Source of the DNA: Promethearchaeota archaeon
GTDB lineage: Archaea > Asgardarchaeota > Lokiarchaeia > Sigynarchaeales > SOKP01
Direction: 5' to 3'
DNA length: 15,107 nucleotides
Assembly (NCBI GenBank): GCA_019057775.1
Contig: JAHLWT010000043.1
Coordinates: 1 to 15,107, forward strand
Shown: positions 15,011 to 15,107 of the stretch, piece after piece
Layout: each line of letters opens with the position of its first letter
Position numbering within the stretch: position 1 is the stretch's first letter
Notes under the pieces: model-generated
What the model was told of the DNA's origin: nothing
What the model saw: only the letters and a program-made list of their open reading frames with translations
Databases searched by the model: none
Translations under genes and position numbers: made by a program

Positions 15011-15079
15011 TATTAAAACCATATTCTTTAAATTACATTTTATTATGATTTTAATATATTAAAACATATTATTCAAATT
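15011..15079. repeat. Imperfect direct repeat upstream of the coiled-coil gene
   Basis: TATTAAAACCATATTCTTTA with AATT (15011-15034) and TATTAAAACATATTATTCAA with ATT (15057-15079) match at 21 of 23 aligned positions with one single-base gap. The second copy overlaps a perfect 16-bp palindrome TTTTAATATATTAAAA (15049-15064). They lie 12-80 nt upstream of the coiled-coil gene, in its promoter region, and could be regulator binding sites. All bases but a few are A or T, so chance similarity is a real possibility. Confidence 0.4.
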
Positions 15080-15107
15080 TTTTTGGAAAATTTTTTAGTA
15101 AAAATCT

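Overview
The window looks like a chromosomal stretch of an AT-rich archaeon, roughly 30% GC by eye. Evidence for Archaea: several genes have a TATA-like box centred about 25-26 nt upstream of the start codon and no ribosome binding site, the pattern of leaderless transcripts, while genes inside one operon carry strong GGAGGTG-type sites. The long winged-helix/TPR protein, a PCNA-binding-like motif and a ubiquitin-fold candidate together suggest an Asgard (Lokiarchaeia-like) genome. This is inference; there is no rRNA or other marker gene here.

Layout. Bases 3-161 may be the 3' end of a membrane protein entering from the left (weak). 291-1688 (+) encodes a PD-(D/E)XK nuclease-like protein. It converges on 1781-2578 (-), an N-formylglutamate amidohydrolase-family enzyme. 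Next is 2665-5688 (-), a 1007-residue protein with two or three winged helices followed by about 15 tandem TPRs. Divergent from it is a four-gene (+) cluster, 5805-7245: an unknown 94-aa protein, a NYN-domain RNase-like protein, a 108-aa protein with the sequence pattern of a ubiquitin-like beta-grasp domain, and an unknown 74-aa protein. After a 235-nt AT-rich spacer come three tightly packed (+) genes, 7481-14288: a Type III-like DNA methyltransferase (Mod), its helicase partner (Res, of the kind often annotated BPTD_3080 family restriction endonuclease), and a single-motif phospholipase D-type nuclease. A convergent lysine-rich coiled-coil gene (14289-14999, -) ends exactly where the PLD gene ends.

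How the genes work together. Mod-Res-PLD reads as one restriction-modification or defence operon. Mod has intact SAM-binding and catalytic motifs, and Res has intact helicase motifs. The C-terminal PD-(D/E)XK site of Res appears to have lost its Glu and Lys, and the gene directly after it encodes an HKD nuclease with intact residues. The simplest reading is that cleavage has moved from a domain of Res to a separate PLD subunit. Res also carries a coiled-coil insertion of about 130 residues between helicase motifs II and III. The NYN/ubiquitin-like cluster next door is the second candidate for an undescribed unit. A short inverted repeat lies between it and the HTH-TPR gene, which could be its regulator. 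With the nuclease at the left end, much of the window has the character of a defence or accessory region.

No rRNA, tRNA, CRISPR array or transposase was seen. There is no gene-free stretch over 300 bases; the longest clear one is 7246-7480.
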